Assembly: GCA_022562835.1 (NCBI GenBank)
Contig: JADFOM010000163.1
Location: 1 to 6,128, forward strand
DNA: 6,128 nucleotides
Direction: 5' to 3'
Origin: Acidobacteriota bacterium
GTDB taxonomy: Bacteria > Actinomycetota > Acidimicrobiia > Acidimicrobiales > SHLQ01
Positions 5,807 through 6,128 of this stretch are shown here, piece by piece (the stretch's first letter is position 1; each line of letters starts with the position of its first letter). Both the position numbers and the translations under genes were made by a program. The notes beneath the pieces were generated by a model. That model was not told where the DNA came from. It made no database searches and saw only the letters and a list, made by a program, of their open reading frames with translations.

Positions 5807-5833
5807 GTTAGCGGACATGTGACGTGCCCTAAC
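5807..5833. promoter_or_regulatory. Imperfect inverted repeat between divergent dehydrogenase genes, candidate operator
   Basis: Arms GTTAGCGGAC (5807-5816) and GTGCCCTAAC (5824-5833) match at 8 of 10 positions around a 7-nt spacer, with perfect GTTAG/CTAAC ends. The dyad nearly fills the 56-bp gap between the two starts, so one regulator bound here could control both genes. It does not resemble the two perfect dyads at 394-459, which suggests a different regulator. Confidence 0.4.
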
Positions 5834-5835
5834 AT
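5830..5835 (+). promoter_or_regulatory. Possible -10 box of the second dehydrogenase gene
   Basis: TAACAT fits TANNNT and is followed by 10 nt before the ATG at 5846. No Shine-Dalgarno site precedes that ATG, so a very short leader (about 3-5 nt) is likely. It overlaps the right arm of the inverted repeat at 5807-5833. No strong -35 hexamer is present. Confidence 0.35.
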
Positions 5836-5845
5836 CGGCCACGCC

Positions 5846-6128
5846 ATGGACTTTGACCTCTCGCCCGATCAAACAGCGCTGCGCGATGCTGCACGAGCAT
5901 TACTCGACGATGCCTGCACGCCCGCACGAATCGAGGCCGCTGTTTCTCACTATGACCAAGAGCTGTGGACCCAGATGATCGAACAGGGTTGGATCGCCGT
6001 GATGGTGCCGGAGCAACGCGGCGGTGTCGGACTCGGACCCGTCGAAGCGACACTGCTGGCCATCGAGGCGGGTTCGCACGTCGCGCCCGTCCCACTCATC
6101 GGACAAATTCAAGCGCTCGATGTCGTGG
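5846..6128 (+). CDS. Second acyl-CoA dehydrogenase, N-terminal part (runs off the window)
   Basis: The first 94 residues read MDFDLSPDQTALRDAARALL, then a helical stretch, then WTQMIEQGWIAVMVPEQRGG (41-60) and VGLGPVEATLLAIEAGSHVA (61-80), followed by PVPLIGQIQALD. This is the standard N-terminal helical domain of acyl-CoA dehydrogenases, with the 'GW..V.VPE..GG.GLG' motif. The frame is open to the window edge. It opens divergently 56 bp from the full dehydrogenase at 4599-5789. Adjacent pairs of unlike dehydrogenases in actinobacterial steroid catabolism (for example FadE28/FadE29) form alpha2beta2 enzymes in which one subunit lacks full active-site residues. A similar pairing is possible here but unproven, because the flavin and active-site regions of this protein are outside the window. 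Confidence 0.88.
   Translation, partial: MDFDLSPDQTALRDAARALLDDACTPARIEAAVSHYDQELWTQMIEQGWIAVMVPEQRGGVGLGPVEATLLAIEAGSHVAPVPLIGQIQALDVV

Overview
The window looks like ordinary chromosome from a moderately high G+C actinobacterium (about 60% G+C by eye). The basis is the codon bias, an actinobacterial style of acyl-CoA enzymes, a mycothiol-type maleylpyruvate isomerase fold (mycothiol is an actinobacterial thiol), and start sites that appear leaderless. An Acidimicrobiia or Mycobacteriales-like source is plausible, but the sequence alone does not settle it. No tRNA, rRNA, CRISPR, insertion sequence or phage gene was seen.

Layout. (1) 1-360, minus: the first 120 residues of an AMP-forming acyl-CoA synthetase. 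(2) 361-481: a divergent regulatory region with two perfect 6-bp inverted repeats whose centres lie 52 bp apart, plus a short direct repeat. (3) 482-1578, plus: a two-gene unit joined by an ATGA overlap, an uncharacterised cysteine-motif protein followed by a VOC/glyoxalase-fold protein. (4) 1607-5789, minus: a run of five genes in transcription order: acyl-CoA dehydrogenase, enoyl-CoA hydratase/isomerase-family protein, CaiB/BaiF CoA-transferase, DinB/mycothiol-type metal protein, and a 51-57 residue protein too short for most ORF cut-offs. The first three are tightly packed (13-nt gap, then a 4-nt overlap). (5) 5790-5845: a short divergent spacer with an imperfect palindrome. (6) 5846-6128, plus: the first 94 residues of a second acyl-CoA dehydrogenase, running off the window.

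Taken together, this is a degradative acyl-CoA (beta-oxidation-like) cluster. The synthetase or CoA-transferase would activate an acid, the two dehydrogenases would introduce the double bond (possibly as a heteromer), and the crotonase-fold protein would act on the enoyl-CoA. The substrate cannot be read from the sequence; a steroid side chain, branched acid or aromatic acid would all fit. The points most worth checking are the paired palindromes, the uncharacterised cysteine-motif protein, the overlooked small gene, the CTG start of the CoA-transferase, and the missing canonical catalytic glutamates in the hydratase-like protein. I found no clear evidence of a wholly new system.
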